The position numbers and the translations under genes were made by a program. A DNA stretch of 64,000 bases from Phorcus lineatus (Eukaryota; Mollusca; Gastropoda; Trochida; Trochidae): NCBI GenBank assembly GCA_921293015.1, contig OV121092.1, forward strand, positions 46,213,064 through 46,277,063, given 5' to 3'. The notes beneath the pieces are model-generated. The model ran no database searches and was not told the DNA's origin. It was given only the letters and a program-made list of their open reading frames with translations. Positions within the stretch are counted from its first letter, which is position 1. Every line of letters begins with the position of its first letter. Below, piece after piece: positions 1-12,503 of the stretch.

Positions 1-163
1 GATGCTTATTTTATAACACGTAAACCGTGACTAGATTAGATCAACATTACCACTAATCATTGGAATCCACCTTCATGTCAATACAGGTAAGCTAAAAGAG
101 GACCGTTACATTTCAGTACTAACATTCTTTCTAAATACCAAAATTGATGATCTCAAAACATGA
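1..163. other. Flank left of the SINE, no gene seen
   Basis: AT-rich sequence with no gene, exon signature or repeat that I recognise. Its last 12 bases (152-163, ctcaaaacatga) are the left copy of the target-site duplication of the adjacent SINE. Confidence 0.5.
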
Positions 164-473
164 GGTGACGTGGGGTTTAACGCAGCCTTCACAAGAGTAT
201 TTCACTTAAATCTTGGCTGCTTGGGGAAAAGCCTGCAACACCATCGTGGCTATGCATTGCGGTGAAACCTGTGAGAGTCGGCTGGAACTAGCGAACCATG
301 GTTGGTATTTCACTGAATATCAGTGCAGCATTGCACCTTAACCTGATTTCGTGTAGAATAGTTCTCTACTGCAGACAAATTTGCCGAGCCCCTGGCGGGA
401 TTCGAACCACGGACCTCTTGATCCGAAGCCTAACTCGCTAAATACTGCGCTATCCCGCCCCCTCAAAACATGA
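152..473. repeat. 12-bp target-site duplication around the SINE
   Basis: ctcaaaacatga occurs at 152-163 and again at 462-473, immediately outside the two ends of the SINE. A perfect 12-bp duplication is the expected footprint of LINE-driven target-primed insertion. Confidence 0.85.
164..461 (-). mobile_element. tRNA-derived SINE, full length, with TSD
   Basis: Read on the minus strand, the element starts near 461 with a tRNA-like head. GGCGGGA at the 5' end can pair with TCCCGCC after the head, an A-box-like TAGCGCAGTATT follows, and a perfect B box GGTTCGAATCC lies about 45 bases further on. These are the internal RNA polymerase III promoter elements of tRNA genes and tRNA-derived SINEs. 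A body of roughly 200 bases follows and ends in a GCGTTAAAC-type tail near 164. The 12-bp sequence ctcaaaacatga flanks it exactly at 152-163 and 462-473, so both insertion ends are defined. The body recurs, 5'-truncated and in the opposite orientation, at 5281-5499. The element codes for nothing and would depend on a LINE for movement. The family name is not known to me. Confidence 0.88.
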
Positions 474-2391
474 CCCACGCCATGACAAAACCATACCAGC
501 AAATATATCCAGAACGGTTCTTCTAAGTTATATTAGAATACACTTTTCTGTTAAAACATGTAAACCAAATGATGACCCTTAAATTTGAGTACCAATTTCC
601 TTTACAAAACACAGTGGGTTGTTTATCCACTTACGTATGAACACCATGATGGTTTCAAATTCCCCGCTACCTGATGTGTGTCAATGTTTGTATTGGATTT
701 CTGTGAAGAGTATTGATCTGACAGTGATACATGCTTTCTGAAACAAGGCAATTAGTCAGTGGTGCCAAAACACTAACGAACGATTACTGACGAGTTTCGT
801 TTCACTGGTCGATGGATAAGGCGCCTATTTAATCACTTGGGAGACATCTAAAATTGATGAGCCTGTGATAAATATGTGATGGACTTCATTCCAAAAAAAG
901 AAAAAAAACAATTAATGAAACAATTATTCTTCATTTCATTGGAATAAAGGATCAGATAATGGATCAACTTAATTTGCAATTTTTTTTCTCTATTTTTGAA
1001 TTTATAAATAAACATTTTTCTTTTGAAATTACAAGTAAATTAAAACACTGATGTTGATTACAAAAGCTGGCAAATCAAACTAGGTTTGTATAAAAATTGT
1101 TAAATTCTGCCTTTTTAAGAATGCCACAGTCGTGAATTATTTCAACTGATGTTTCTCACTACACTAAGAGTAAGCTCTCATTAATAATTTTGCATAATTC
1201 TTCAACATTCTTTGGCAACTTAAATGACACTAAATTTGAGGATATCTGAAAATATACTGAAAAATGAAATAAATTGAGCTTTTCCAATACAATGTAACAA
1301 ATCTTAAGAAGTCATTTTAACTATACTGGTCAGTGGGTGAATTGCATTAGAATGTTTCAATTCAAACCAATGCAATTTCTAAACATCTCAATACAAAAGT
1401 TAAAATTTACTCTTTATCAAAATGATTTCTACTCTGAAAATAAGGCCAAAAATGTGACCGCACATTCATAATATTAACCACTTCCGTGCGAGAGTCCTTA
1501 GTATGTTACTTGGCATCGAGAGGGTTAAGCTCCACTCAAACTGTTTCTTCCCTCAAACCTGTAATGGTGTCCGTTTCAATTATAGTGATCCAGAATTTTT
1601 TTAAACGAGCAATTTTCTAACCCTTATTCCAGCATTCCTCTGGGACCTGCAGAGCCCTAGTTTTAGCTTCATTTCCATAACAGTAGAATCAATTACGTCT
1701 TGTTACGATGTCTCACTGCGCACAGCACGTACAATCGTTTATTCTCCGAATGATCAAATGCATTTTAAGAAACGAATTCAGACACTACGTGCAACCAGGC
1801 AACATGAAAGTCACTTCTATCTTAGAGAAAATTAATTCAGTTATGTTTCCAAATACAAAGAAAATGAATGTTTTCAATCATAACAAATTCAGGTAATGAT
1901 TTAATAGATTATGATGTAAAATTTGTGCAGAGCGACGTTACATTAACACAGTGGGAATGATGGCTAAATTTGACTCTGAGAGTGTTGGTTCAAATCCTGA
2001 TATGGACTTGACCAAAAATAATACTAGAAACTTTAGTACTGCTGACCATATAATTTGGTCTGACTCTATGAACATCCTACATCCTAAGATGTAAATAAAA
2101 CATAGATCAATCACATACAGAGACCCCCCTCCCCCCTTTTCCTTTTTACACAGGTAAAGCTAAATAACACGCACTCCCCCACTCTTCCTTAAAATTTTCT
2201 ATAACTACCCGTGCTAAGGTAAATCTACTCTAACACTGATACCTAACATCCTATGTAAAATCCTGTAAAAAAAACCCAGCTAGAAATCAACTATCCAGAG
2301 AGTTTATGTTGAGCAACATGTGTTTATTTCTGACAATTCCGAGCATCTGCCGCTGGCTGCTTCATTGCCTTGGCAATCAAAGGAACAGATG
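474..2391. other. AT-rich non-coding stretch
   Basis: No open frame longer than about 60 codons and no clear repeat. There are homopolymer runs around 894-908 and 979-988 and a C-rich run at 2124-2138. A B-box-like GGTTCAAATCC at 1988-1998 lacks a matching A box at tRNA spacing. Confidence 0.5.
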
Positions 2392-3579
2392 GACAGTTAC
2401 TCTATCAATACCGGTACATCTGTGGACAGATACCCTATCAATAGCGGTACATCTGTGGACAGATACTCCGTCAATACCGGTACATCTGTGGACAGATACT
2501 CCGTCAATACCGGTACATCTGTGGACAGATACTCCGTCAATACCGGTACATCTGTGGACAGATACTCCGTCAATACCGGTACATCTGTGGACAGATACTC
2601 CGTCAATAGTGGTACATCTGTGGACAGATACTCCGTCAATAGTGGTACATCTGTGGACAGATACTCCGTCAATAGCGGTACATCTGTGGACAGATACTCC
2701 GTCAATAGCGGTACATCTGTGGACAGATACTCCGTCAATACCGGTACATCTGTGGACAGATACTCCGTCAATAGTGGTACATCTGTGGACAGATACTCCG
2801 TCAATAGTGGTACATCTGTGGACAAATACTCCGTCAATAGTGGTACATCTGTGGACAGATACCCTATCAATACCGGTACATCTGTGGACAGATACTCCGT
2901 CAATACCGATACATCTGTGGACAGATACTCCGTCAATACCGGTACATCTGTGGACAAATACTCCGTCAATACCGGTACATCTGTGGACAGATACTCCGTC
3001 AATAGCGGTACATCTGTGGACAGATACTCCGTCAATAGCGGTACATCTGTGGACAGATACTCCGTCAATAGCGGTACATCTGTGGACAGATACTTCGTCA
3101 ATAGCGGTACATCTGTGGACAGATACTCCGTCAATACCGGTACATCTGTGGACAAATACTCCGTCAATACCGGTAAATTTGTGGACAAATACTCCGTCAA
3201 TAGCGGTACATCTGTGGACAGATACTCCGTCAACAGTGGTACATCTGTGGACAGATACTCCGTCAATAGCGGTACATCTGTGGACAGATACTCCGTCAAT
3301 AGCGGTACATCTGTGGACAGATACTCCGTCAATAGCGGTACATCTGTGGACAGATACTCCGTCAATACCGGTACATCTGTGGACAGATACTCCGTCAATA
3401 GCGGTACATCTGTGGACAGATACTCCGTCAATACCGGTACATCTGTGGACAGATACTCCGTCAATACCGGTACATCTGTGGACAGATACTCCGTCAATAC
3501 CGGTACATCTGTGGACAAATACTCCGTCAATACCGGTACATCTGTGGACAAATACTCCGTCAATACCGGTACATCTGTG
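2392..3579. repeat. 33-bp minisatellite, 36 copies, no indels
   Basis: The unit reads gacagatactccgtcaatac followed by cggtacatctgtg (33 bp). The array spans exactly 1188 bp, that is 36 x 33; unit starts checked at 2425, 2722, 3052 and 3382 all fall in phase. Copies differ only by substitutions, mainly ACCGGT/AGCGGT/AGTGGT at the centre and GACAGA/GACAAA at the start. The unit is a multiple of three and lacks stops, so four frames stay open across the array. One plus-strand frame (ATG at 2389, stop ending 3636) would encode an 11-residue repeat of the type DRYSVNTGTSV, with Thr/Ser and Arg/Lys as its main variants. I find no conserved domain, signal peptide or splice evidence and treat it as a minisatellite. 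A low-complexity exon cannot be excluded. Confidence 0.95.
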
Positions 3580-5271
3580 GACCGCGTTCATCAACACAGC
3601 TTCATGCAAATAAGAATAACTTGGTACAATGACTGAATTTCTTTGCATAGGTACAGCTGACGAGGGAAATTTAGCCATAGAAGATACACTGTCATGCTAA
3701 TATTGATTACAACTGTTACCTCAAGTTTAAAATAGCTGAATCTCATTTACAATTCATGAATGACATACCAATATTTGACATTTCTATGTAACTTTTTGCC
3801 TCAATGATGAATGTGTAACTGGCCATAAAATTATTTGTGGCATATATATGATAATATTTATTTCACAGAGATGAATATGTTAGTGAACATAATGAATGCA
3901 GTTATGCTACCAATGTTCAAGCACTGGTAAGAAGAGGAGATCAGAGTACTTAATTCATGCTGGATGTTGCACAGGAGATTTACTTGCCTCTTGTGACACC
4001 TTCCATTAATGTAATTCCTCTACTGCAGTTAACAGTGATATTTGTCTGAGTTTGAGCAGCTGAGAAGACTGATATGAAGTCTATCCGATCGTGCATAGTC
4101 CCTTATTGATTTGTGGCCCCTAGCTCTGCAGTCTATAAACACCCTGGCAGGGGATGCATGAGTCATACGAGGAAATCTACTGCATCCTTCGCTTCTCTAC
4201 TCGGTGTGTGTGAGCAGCCAATGGTTCTAACAGAGATGTTGATTGTGTTCAGTATGCTAACAGATGATAGGAACAATCATTGGGCATGGAGACTGATATA
4301 TACTAGAATCCTAGTTTGGTTGTTAACAAATTAAGCTCACGAAATAATGCTGATTTATTAAGAAATTAAAGATTTTACAAATTTAATATGAGACAGATAA
4401 TTGGAAGAAATATTTATGAGTACTTTGATAATAAATAACTACAGATTACATTTTTCAAATTCAATATGCTAACAGATGATTGGATAATCTTTGATCATAA
4501 AGAGTAACATTTACAAGCAATGTCGTTAAGGTTGTTGTTGACAATGAAAGAATCCAGAATTAATCCATATAGTCAATAAGGTTTATGGATTTTTACAAGA
4601 ATTCAAGATATCAATTGTCAATATAAAGCTTAGATGGAGGTAAATATCAATATGCATTCAATGGTATTGCTTTAATGATGGTAGTTATCTTTTATGAATA
4701 AACATTCATTGTTTTCAAAACAAACTGATACGAACTGAGATCAAAAATAACACAAAGGAGATTCACTCTGAATATCAATTCATAACCTTTCGTAAAATTT
4801 AAAAATACACATTAGAATCTATTTAAATCTTCAAATACACTTTCACCGCTATCTCAAACCATTGATGCAACATCTTGAATTGCAGCTATTAGCTAACCAG
4901 GAACGCAATTAGTGAACTGACAGAGGCACCTTCATCTTGACAAGTGAAATGAGTTCAGGGACCGAATGGATTTCCAGAATACCATCCCAAACCATCTGCC
5001 TTTTGATGTACCAATGTCAAGTTGCCTTGCCCCGGACTTGCACTAGCAGGCATCTTACTGGATAACCATGCAAGAATCTGTAGGGGGTAGGGGTCAGAAA
5101 CAGGATATGTTGTGAGGCATAAGCTGCATAGAAATTTGTGTTGTTGAAGAAATCTTCCCATGATGATCAATGAACTTCCTGCTCTTTTGCTTATGAGGAA
5201 AATAATTCAGTGTCAGTGCTTGACAAGTTTTTTTCAACCTTTTGAATGCGGCACACATTGTTTCAATCGAT
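3580..5271. other. AT-rich non-coding stretch
   Basis: No gene or strong repeat seen. A short open frame near 4113-4334 and another on the minus strand near 4955-5170 have no recognisable content. The phrase 'gctaacagatgat' recurs at about 4256 and 4468, which may mark an old local duplication. Confidence 0.5.
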
Positions 5272-5280
5272 CATAACATG

Positions 5281-5499
5281 AGAAGAGAACTGTTCTACAC
5301 GCAGTCAGGTTTGGGTGCAATGCTACACTGAAATTCAGTGCATGACCACCCATGGTTCGCTAGTTCCAGCCGATGCTCGCAGGTTTCACCGCAATGCATA
5401 GCCACGATGGTGTTGCAGGCTTTCTCCCTGTAATGATACTAGCAGCCGCAATATACGTGAAATAAACTTGAAAGCGGCGTTAAACAACAACTCACCACA
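5281..5499 (+). mobile_element. 5'-truncated SINE of the same family
   Basis: This copy aligns with the body of the SINE at 164-461, read on the opposite strand. Shared blocks include agagaact-ttctacac, ggtgcaatgct-cactga, ccatggttcgctagttccag, tttcaccgcaatgcatagcc and acgatggtgttgcaggcttt. It ends in gcggcgttaaacaacaactc. The tRNA-like head is missing, so the copy is 5' truncated. The 9-bp sequence cataacatg sits immediately before it (5272-5280) and after it (5500-5508) and is the likely target-site duplication. The tail differs from the first copy, so the two belong to different subfamilies or ages. Confidence 0.85.
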
Positions 5500-5508
5500 C
5501 ATAACATG

Positions 5509-6889
5509 GAATAAGCAGTAGCTTAATTAAGAAGACAAGAGCTCAAGCTCAACCATCGCTTGTTCTCACATAACCTTATAGCCATCTTCTCAATAGATAG
5601 GAAAATGTATCTTGGACAACCTTTCTATTCAGAAGGTCATAGTGCACCCACATTTGGAATTTTAAACTTTCATTCACGAATTTCCATATTTTAAAACATT
5701 TGAGTGTCTTCAATTTCTGGTAACTTTACCTTATACAATTTGATAACTGATGATTTCTAGAGTAAATAGAAACTTTTAACCTTTGTGAAGATTTAAACTG
5801 GTTTTGTTTCTGGTTCCTGACACCTTGCACGGCCTAGGACGGCCACAGTGGAAATTGAGCATATTATGAGTTTTTGCATAGATTTTGTTGAATTTACACA
5901 TATTATTCAACGGATACAGGTAAACCATTCGCCATGATCTTATAATGACCAAGATTCACACTCCCTGGGAGGACTTTACATATTGACAAGTACAGCAGGC
6001 AACATGAAACAAAACAGGAAACCTCCACCACTTCAAAGTTGCCAAGAGTACAGTTCCAGCCTGAAGGATAATTTTACAGCTATTTTTTACTTCTGATGAC
6101 GTAAGTGAAGATGAAGATTGTTATCAGATTTCCAGGTGCAGTGTCCACATTGTTACCAGCACAGGCATGTTTACAATCCAAAACCAGTCACTGAATGATC
6201 TCTCTTAACAAAACGAGTCAATTGAGCATTGATCCCTATTATTGCTGTTATTTAGTCAAGAGAGCATGGAAAAATTAAGATATGAAAAGTTCCAGTTTAT
6301 TGCAATACGTAATGCAATATGCCTTTCTGTATCGCAATATATTGAGATATGGAAATGAGTAGCGATACCCATCCTTAATTGACATGGCTTCTGGATTTTT
6401 TATTTTAATGTTAAAATACTTCAACATGTACTCTTGGAAATATCTCTAAGTTCTTTTGGAAGAGTGTTCAAAACATGTGGTAGACTTTTGAGTCCTTAAA
6501 TACTATCAGCCTGCAAGTTTCATAGTGTTTCTCTTCTCTTTGCATGCAAGTTAAATGTTTACATGGAAAGGTACCCATTGAATGTACCATGAAGTGTGAA
6601 TCTATCAGACAACTGCTTCGTTGACTTTGGGAACAAGTGTCAAATGCTTCCTCCCCTTTCTTGACACTTGACTTACCATGAGAGGTTTACATCGTTTTTT
6701 AGTTTTCTTGAAGATGATGACACTGATGAGCAAATACCAAAGTCTTTATCAAGGAACTACCATGCTGTCTTTCAGTAGACCTCTACCTGAGTTTTTCATG
6801 TTAAACTTTACAAAGAACCCATTTGCTTGGGGAACCTTCTTTCTATGCTTGTAGATTTTTGGACGATTAATCTATCCGAGGAATCAAGA
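5509..6889. other. AT-rich non-coding stretch
   Basis: No gene, RNA or clear repeat recognised. Only short chance open frames occur. Confidence 0.45.
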
Positions 6890-7560
6890 CTCATCCATGC
6901 ACAAAAGCCACCTGCCAACACAGTCTCAGAGTCAGGCACTTTTAGTACTTTTACTGTCATCACTCAACCAGCTTGGATTGATTTTTTAATTGCACAGCCC
7001 ACGTTGGCAATTAAATCACCTTAACCAGTTCATATCAAGATACAAGCATCCTAATTTCAATGTACACAAGCCAACACCTTCAGCACCATTGTAGCAACAA
7101 AAATCACCAATCTGCCAGCTTTGATTTATGTTTCAATTAACACACTATACTTGTGTTTCTCAAACATATAAGTGTGACACACCCATACCCTCATAGGCAG
7201 GCACCTTTTGCAGTAAAGATTGTTACAACTCAGCTAGGTTGGATTTGCTTTTAAGTGAGCAGCACATGTATCAAGGCCCTGGTATATTGACATTTTTTTA
7301 CAATGCCACAAGTCAACACCCTTATAGTCAGACAGTCTTGTACTAAGACTGTCACAACTCAGCCAGCTTGGATTTACTTTTCACTGCACTGCCCACCTTA
7401 GCAATTGAATCTCCTAAACCAGTTTGTATCAAGTAACTAGATGCGACCTGCAAACCAACATCACGCACTTTGTACTATGAGGGTCACAACTCAGCCAGCT
7501 TGGATTTGCCTTTCACAGAACAGCACACCTTAGCAAACCTCAACAGTCTGTGTAAAGCAA
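6890..7560. repeat. Decayed tandem repeat, period about 120-150 bp
   Basis: A phrase close to 'cacaactcagccagcttggatttgc' recurs at about 6960, 7100, 7225, 7355 and 7488. Companion phrases also recur, such as 'cacc ttagcaattgaatc' and 'ccagtttgtatcaag'. Copies differ by many substitutions and small indels, so the array is old. The open frame at 7470-7850 begins inside it and shows no domain. Confidence 0.7.
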
Positions 7561-9240
7561 CCAGAGTGTTGACCATAGTGTTCAATTGCTACAAGCCATC
7601 TCTCCTCCTTCACATGGACACACGACTACTCAAGAGGGTTAAAACAGGATCAGGCTCTGAACCAACAAAGAAAACAAGGCAACACAAACAAACCCGACAA
7701 GGTGCTTTCACTACCAGAGACATAAGGGTAAACGTCAGAGTAATGTGTTACAAGTTTGACATTCCTCATGATTGCACCATCCAGATCAGATACTCCCAGT
7801 CCATTCTCCAGATTTCAAGTTTTTTCAGTAACATTCTAAGCTGGATTTAACCGTTTTACATTATAAACAGTTGTTCCAACGATTGTTACTTACAATGAAA
7901 TGTGTTTTTTGGAACTGCACACCGACTTGAAAACCTTAATTCATATTGAGCAACAATTAATGCTATAATTTGATCTTGAGACTAAGCATCATGCAATCAT
8001 GATTAAGCTTTGACCTAAACATAAACTTAATTGGTATTATTTAGGTTCAAAAGTAATACTTTCACTTCTTGGCTTGTAAAGAAGCAAGTAAAACATGTTT
8101 CTTTTGATCTGAAATACCTGGTAATAATGTTCAAGTCACAGCTTTGCTCCCAAAGATAGGAAAGATAAAGCTTACTTTAAGCTTCAAACCATAAAAATAT
8201 GAAAAACTTCCACTTCAATAAATTCATTCTTTCATGGATTTCAAATTTTCTACAAAATAAGCCAACCAACTTATTTTTTTTGCATCAGACTGCTTCAATA
8301 ACAAAACAATAATTATATCCTATGAAGGCATAGATGATAAACATGAGAATCTGTTCTCAGAAATGGTTGTGTGCACACATAACATATGACACGGGTTACA
8401 TACACAATATATGAATCATGAATCAATAGATTCCTTCAGGTTTCATTCCCAACACAAAAGTCCATATAAAACAAAATTTCACCTTATTCCAACCCCTTAT
8501 GTCAATGCACAGATCAGAAATTCTTGATGATCAACATTGTCACTTTTAGTGCAAGAGGCCTCTGATTCAGCAAAGAGAGAGTGGATAAATATCATTCATA
8601 AAATGTCACGGTGCCCCTGGGGAGAAGCAAACTGTCATATCACCATGAGGACAGTTTCCATTATTCCTCCTTTTATTCCACGGCTGGGAGATACAGCTTC
8701 ATATCCATGAAAGCTGATAGATGTGAAACCATTTCTGATGGCTTAAAACTATAGAATTTAGAATAATTATAAGTAATAAAAAAATGAAGCTATGACTTTC
8801 TTGTGATTATGTAGGAGGAATAATGATTTTAAAAATCTGATGCCACAGTGCCTGGTTATGATCTCCAAGGGGCGTTATGATTTCATTACGACTTTTATTC
8901 TCGTTTAATTGTAACTTAAATATTCACAAGAACCATCAAACAAATATTATGAGAGTATTGACACATTTACTCCCAGACATTATTTGATGCTTTGTGTCAT
9001 AATGAAATATTCCATGCCAATGTTCTCACACTATTATTCACTTTGGCAGGGAGTGGGCGGACCAAGTCTATCTCATAATAGCAAGTCTAGAAAGCATATT
9101 ACAATTAGGAAATTTATTAAGAAACTATGAAATATCATAGAATATTACTTGTATTATTTTCCTTTTCAATCAAACATTTATCTCTGGAATAGATTTCATT
9201 TAAGAAATTTACTTTAGATGAAGTGTTCTTAATAAATGTG
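7561..9240. other. AT-rich non-coding stretch
   Basis: No gene, RNA or strong repeat recognised between the decayed array and the 25-bp minisatellite. Confidence 0.45.
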
Positions 9241-9490
9241 TTTGATAGTTGTATCATGTATCTAGTTTGATAGTTGTATCATGTTTCTAGTTTGATAGTT
9301 GTATCATGTTTCTAGTTTGATAGTTGTATCATGTATCCAGTTTGATAGTTGTATCATGTTTCTAGTTTGATAGTTGTATCATGTTTCTAGTTTGAAAGTT
9401 GTATCATGTATCTAGTTTGATAGTTGTATCATGTATCTAGTTTGATAGTTGTATCATGTATCTAGTTTGATAGTTGTATCATGTATCTTG
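9241..9490. repeat. 25-bp minisatellite, 10 copies
   Basis: The unit is tttgatagttgtatcatgta followed by tctag. Ten copies fill exactly 250 bp without indels. They differ mainly at one position (atgtatc versus atgtttc), with single variants atccag and gaaagtt. Confidence 0.95.
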
Positions 9491-10796
9491 TATCTGTCTC
9501 TTATACGTCTATAGACAGGTTTTCAGTACCTTCTTCTAGTATGAACTGTCACCCTGGACCATAAGAAGAAATAGGATTTGGAGACGTAAGTCTGTAGGGA
9601 ACGATTTCTACATATCTATTACATCAGAATTGAGTTAAAATGGTGAAATGCACTTTCGTTTTTCAGCACGCTCTTGAGACATAAACTGTTATCCAAGCAA
9701 GAATTTATTTCAAGATGTTACTCGGACAGTGATTTGATTCAGGACCAGTTACAAAATATGTTTTTGAAACTGCTGCAATTCATATTTTTCAGTTTGTTTT
9801 TATTGATATTCCCTCTGTATGTATGAAGTCATTAGCAAGGATAGAGGAAAAGTTTGTAATGAGCTTCAGTGCAATACATAGCACTGAGGAATGATATGTC
9901 AAACAGTATGACACGAGTGTTATATTGTTGTATGAAAACTTCAAAGCAGTATTAAACTTAAATGTAGTATAAAAATTCTATATGGCAAAACAAATAACAC
10001 TAGTGTAGTAAAGAATTAATTTGAAGTAAAATGTCGCCATATCTCAACAGTTTTACACTAGTGTTATATCACTGTATGAGTGTGTCACTGCAGCATGAAA
10101 ATGCTAAATGATATTGCTGAAAAAGTATTGTTCATTTCAATATGATGATGTCATATGTCAAACAGTATTATACAAGTGTTATATTAATTGCCATGAAAGT
10201 ATTACACTTCTGTATCTTCCGAGTGTTGGAGTTCAGTAAGTGATTTAGCCAGTAGCAGACCAACTGGCATTTCAACACGGGAAGAGTCCACAGCACCCGG
10301 AACATTAAAGCTATAGTAAGTTTCTGTCAACAAGACTACCAAATATCTGACATACATTCCCTAATTAGATTACTAACTTGGGCTAACAATGTACACTTGA
10401 CTTTCGAAAGCCACTCTAGCTTATCATAGTACAGTACAGAGCACTAAGCTTGTCTAAATAAAGAATTTTGACTAACTTGGAAAAATAAGCAACAACTTCA
10501 CAGGAGTATTCAATAATGATTTAAACCTAATTTCTAACACTTTGGACATTACAAGATAATTATACAAGATACAATGAACCTTTTAAATTGATAAAGTGGT
10601 TCATCAATATTGGCTTTTTACTTTTTGAAATGCTGCTTGTGTTTCATGTTCCCTTATTTGTTTCAGTATATTTCAAGCACAGTGTCAAGGCATTATTGAT
10701 TAGACTTGATTACAGTACATTTTAACTTGGAAAATCGAACAATGTACTGAGGAGAAAATCACCAAAACAAATTAACAAGTAGGCAGCACATTACTG
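9491..10796. other. AT-rich stretch with weak internal repeats
   Basis: No gene recognised. Between about 9890 and 10215 the phrase 'tatgtcaaacagtat-acaagtgttatatt' occurs twice (about 9895 and 10157), and a related 'ttttacactagtgttatatcactgtatg' lies between them. This looks like a very decayed tandem repeat. Confidence 0.45.
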
Positions 10797-11183
10797 TTAG
10801 CAAAACAAATAAAAGGTTGTCAAGAACAATCTCTTGAAGGCAACACAATGAAGGGGACGGATAGCTATCCCCGACCTTGCCCTTGGCATTGAGACTGCGT
10901 GTCCGTCAGTGTGTCCAAGACTCTGACCAACAATTGAGTCACGGAGAGGGTGATTCACAGCAAGGGGGACCCTACGACAGAATTGATTTAGTTTAAGTTT
11001 CCGAGATGACGAGGTTGAGATACTGACAGCTCTGATTTGTTCTCGGATAGTCCCAGAGGGATACACAATTGAATCATGGGTACAAAAACCGTTACTCAAA
11101 TTTGGCCAATAAGCCTCAAGTTCTGGTAGCGAGGGTAAACAGTTGTGAGATCCAACACGGAACCTCTCCGGGAAGTGACTCAT
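10797..11183 (-). CDS. Unrecognised 128-codon open frame in a GC-richer patch
   Basis: This minus-strand frame starts with ATG (cat at 11181-11183) and ends near 10797. Its first two thirds lie in a stretch visibly richer in G and C than the flanks, which is what one would expect of an exon or an old mobile-element fragment. The peptide begins MSHFPERFRVGSHN and has a Ser/Arg/Lys-rich middle. It shows no domain, signal peptide or membrane segment that I recognise. The last 30 or so codons fall back into AT-rich sequence, so if an exon is present it probably ends before the stop. It could be chance. The call rests only on length and composition. Confidence 0.2.
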   Translation of the reverse strand: MSHFPERFRVGSHNCLPSLPELEAYWPNLSNGFCTHDSIVYPSGTIREQIRAVSISTSSSRKLKLNQFCRRVPLAVNHPLRDSIVGQSLGHTDGHAVSMPRARSGIAIRPLHCVAFKRLFLTTFYLFC

Positions 11184-11879
11184 AGGGACAAGAAGACGGT
11201 GTTGACGTGTAATGGGACGAGTAATTAGTGTTGTATTTCTCTTTGAGGGTCCATCATTCCTTCAGGAGATTCTGCAAGTGGTTAGTTGATACAATGGAGC
11301 CTGTTGAAATTTCTTACCAGCAAGTGGGATTAAACCTTTTAGAAAAATATCAAAAAAAAGGAAAATAATAAAATAGATTTTTAGAAATGCATGGCAGTGA
11401 AATCCAAATTTTCAACCTAAATTCATAAATGTGTCAAAGTTATTGGAAAATCATAGTAATGGAATTTGAAATCAATTAAAATAGACATAGAACGACTAAA
11501 TATAGTTTATGTTAGAAATGTATGGCATTAAAATCTACACTGATTGACAACTTATATTCCGATCTTGGTGACTAACTTTCTTATTTGTTAAATCTTAAAT
11601 CAATGGAATGGTACAATTCCAGACATTCCTTAGAAAATAATCAAACAAAATAAACATACGAGAACATCAGATATTTCAAGGTCAACATATCACAACACAA
11701 CAATCAATATGCCCCAATTCACATCAAGTAACCAGCAAATGACAGTGAAGGTTATATTATCAGAAAGCCCTGACCAAATCGCCAGTAATTATTCATTCAT
11801 CCCTGATTATTACACTCTGTGCTACCTAAAGACTATGATCCACCAGCTAATACTGGCCAGCTGACCACTCCGAGACAAG

Positions 11880-12500
11880 ATTACATGGGCCTCTCCATAT
11901 GGTATGGAACAATATCAACCAGTTCTATCAGAATATGAACTGTTTTCAACAATGTATAACTACATAACTTCCCTCAACAAATCTGTTAGAGTATGAACAA
12001 TACAATGCATTACATGTCCATAGTGCCTAACTTTTCAACATAACAAACAATTTCCCAATAAGTTACGGTACAATATCAACCTGTCTTATCCGAATATGAA
12101 CTGCATTTCACTATGTTACAGTACTTACTAGCTTTCTATTTTTTTCTGAAGTCTCTTTGAGTATGAATCATAATCATGCCTGTAAGATTATTTCTATAAT
12201 CATATATTCATATATGAATAATGAAAAACAATTTTGGAGCTTTATAGTAAACAGCCTTTGTAGTAATCAGTCTTTGTAAAAACATTAACATAAGCAGTCT
12301 TTATATTAATAAGCAGCCATCTAAGATGATGAACGGTGTTTCAGTATGTAAACTCACTGGTCCTCCCTCAAAGCTTCCTTTAGAGTACAAACCCTCTCTC
12401 AATACAAAGAAATAATGATACTCTCCATATGCTACATCTCTAGTAACCAGTCATCACAATATGAGCCGTATTTCCCTATGTAACATACTGATCATGCGTA
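11880..12500. repeat. Decayed tandem repeat, about 80/160 bp
   Basis: Related phrases recur: 'caatatcaacc-gt-ttatc-gaatatgaactg' at about 11910 and 12072, 'gagtatgaac-at' at about 11988 and 12160, and 'ctccatatg' followed by 'ccagt' at about 11893 and 12423. Copies are badly diverged and the exact period is uncertain. Confidence 0.5.
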
Positions 12501-12503
12501 AAA

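Noticed and set aside
1960..2010. tRNA gene suggested by GGTTCAAATCC
   Set aside because: The nearest A-box-like sequence is only about 23 bases away and no cloverleaf can be drawn.
2306..3678. Long overlapping open frames on both strands over the 33-bp array
   Set aside because: They arise because the unit is a stop-free multiple of three. I report only the array and note one frame as a remote coding possibility.
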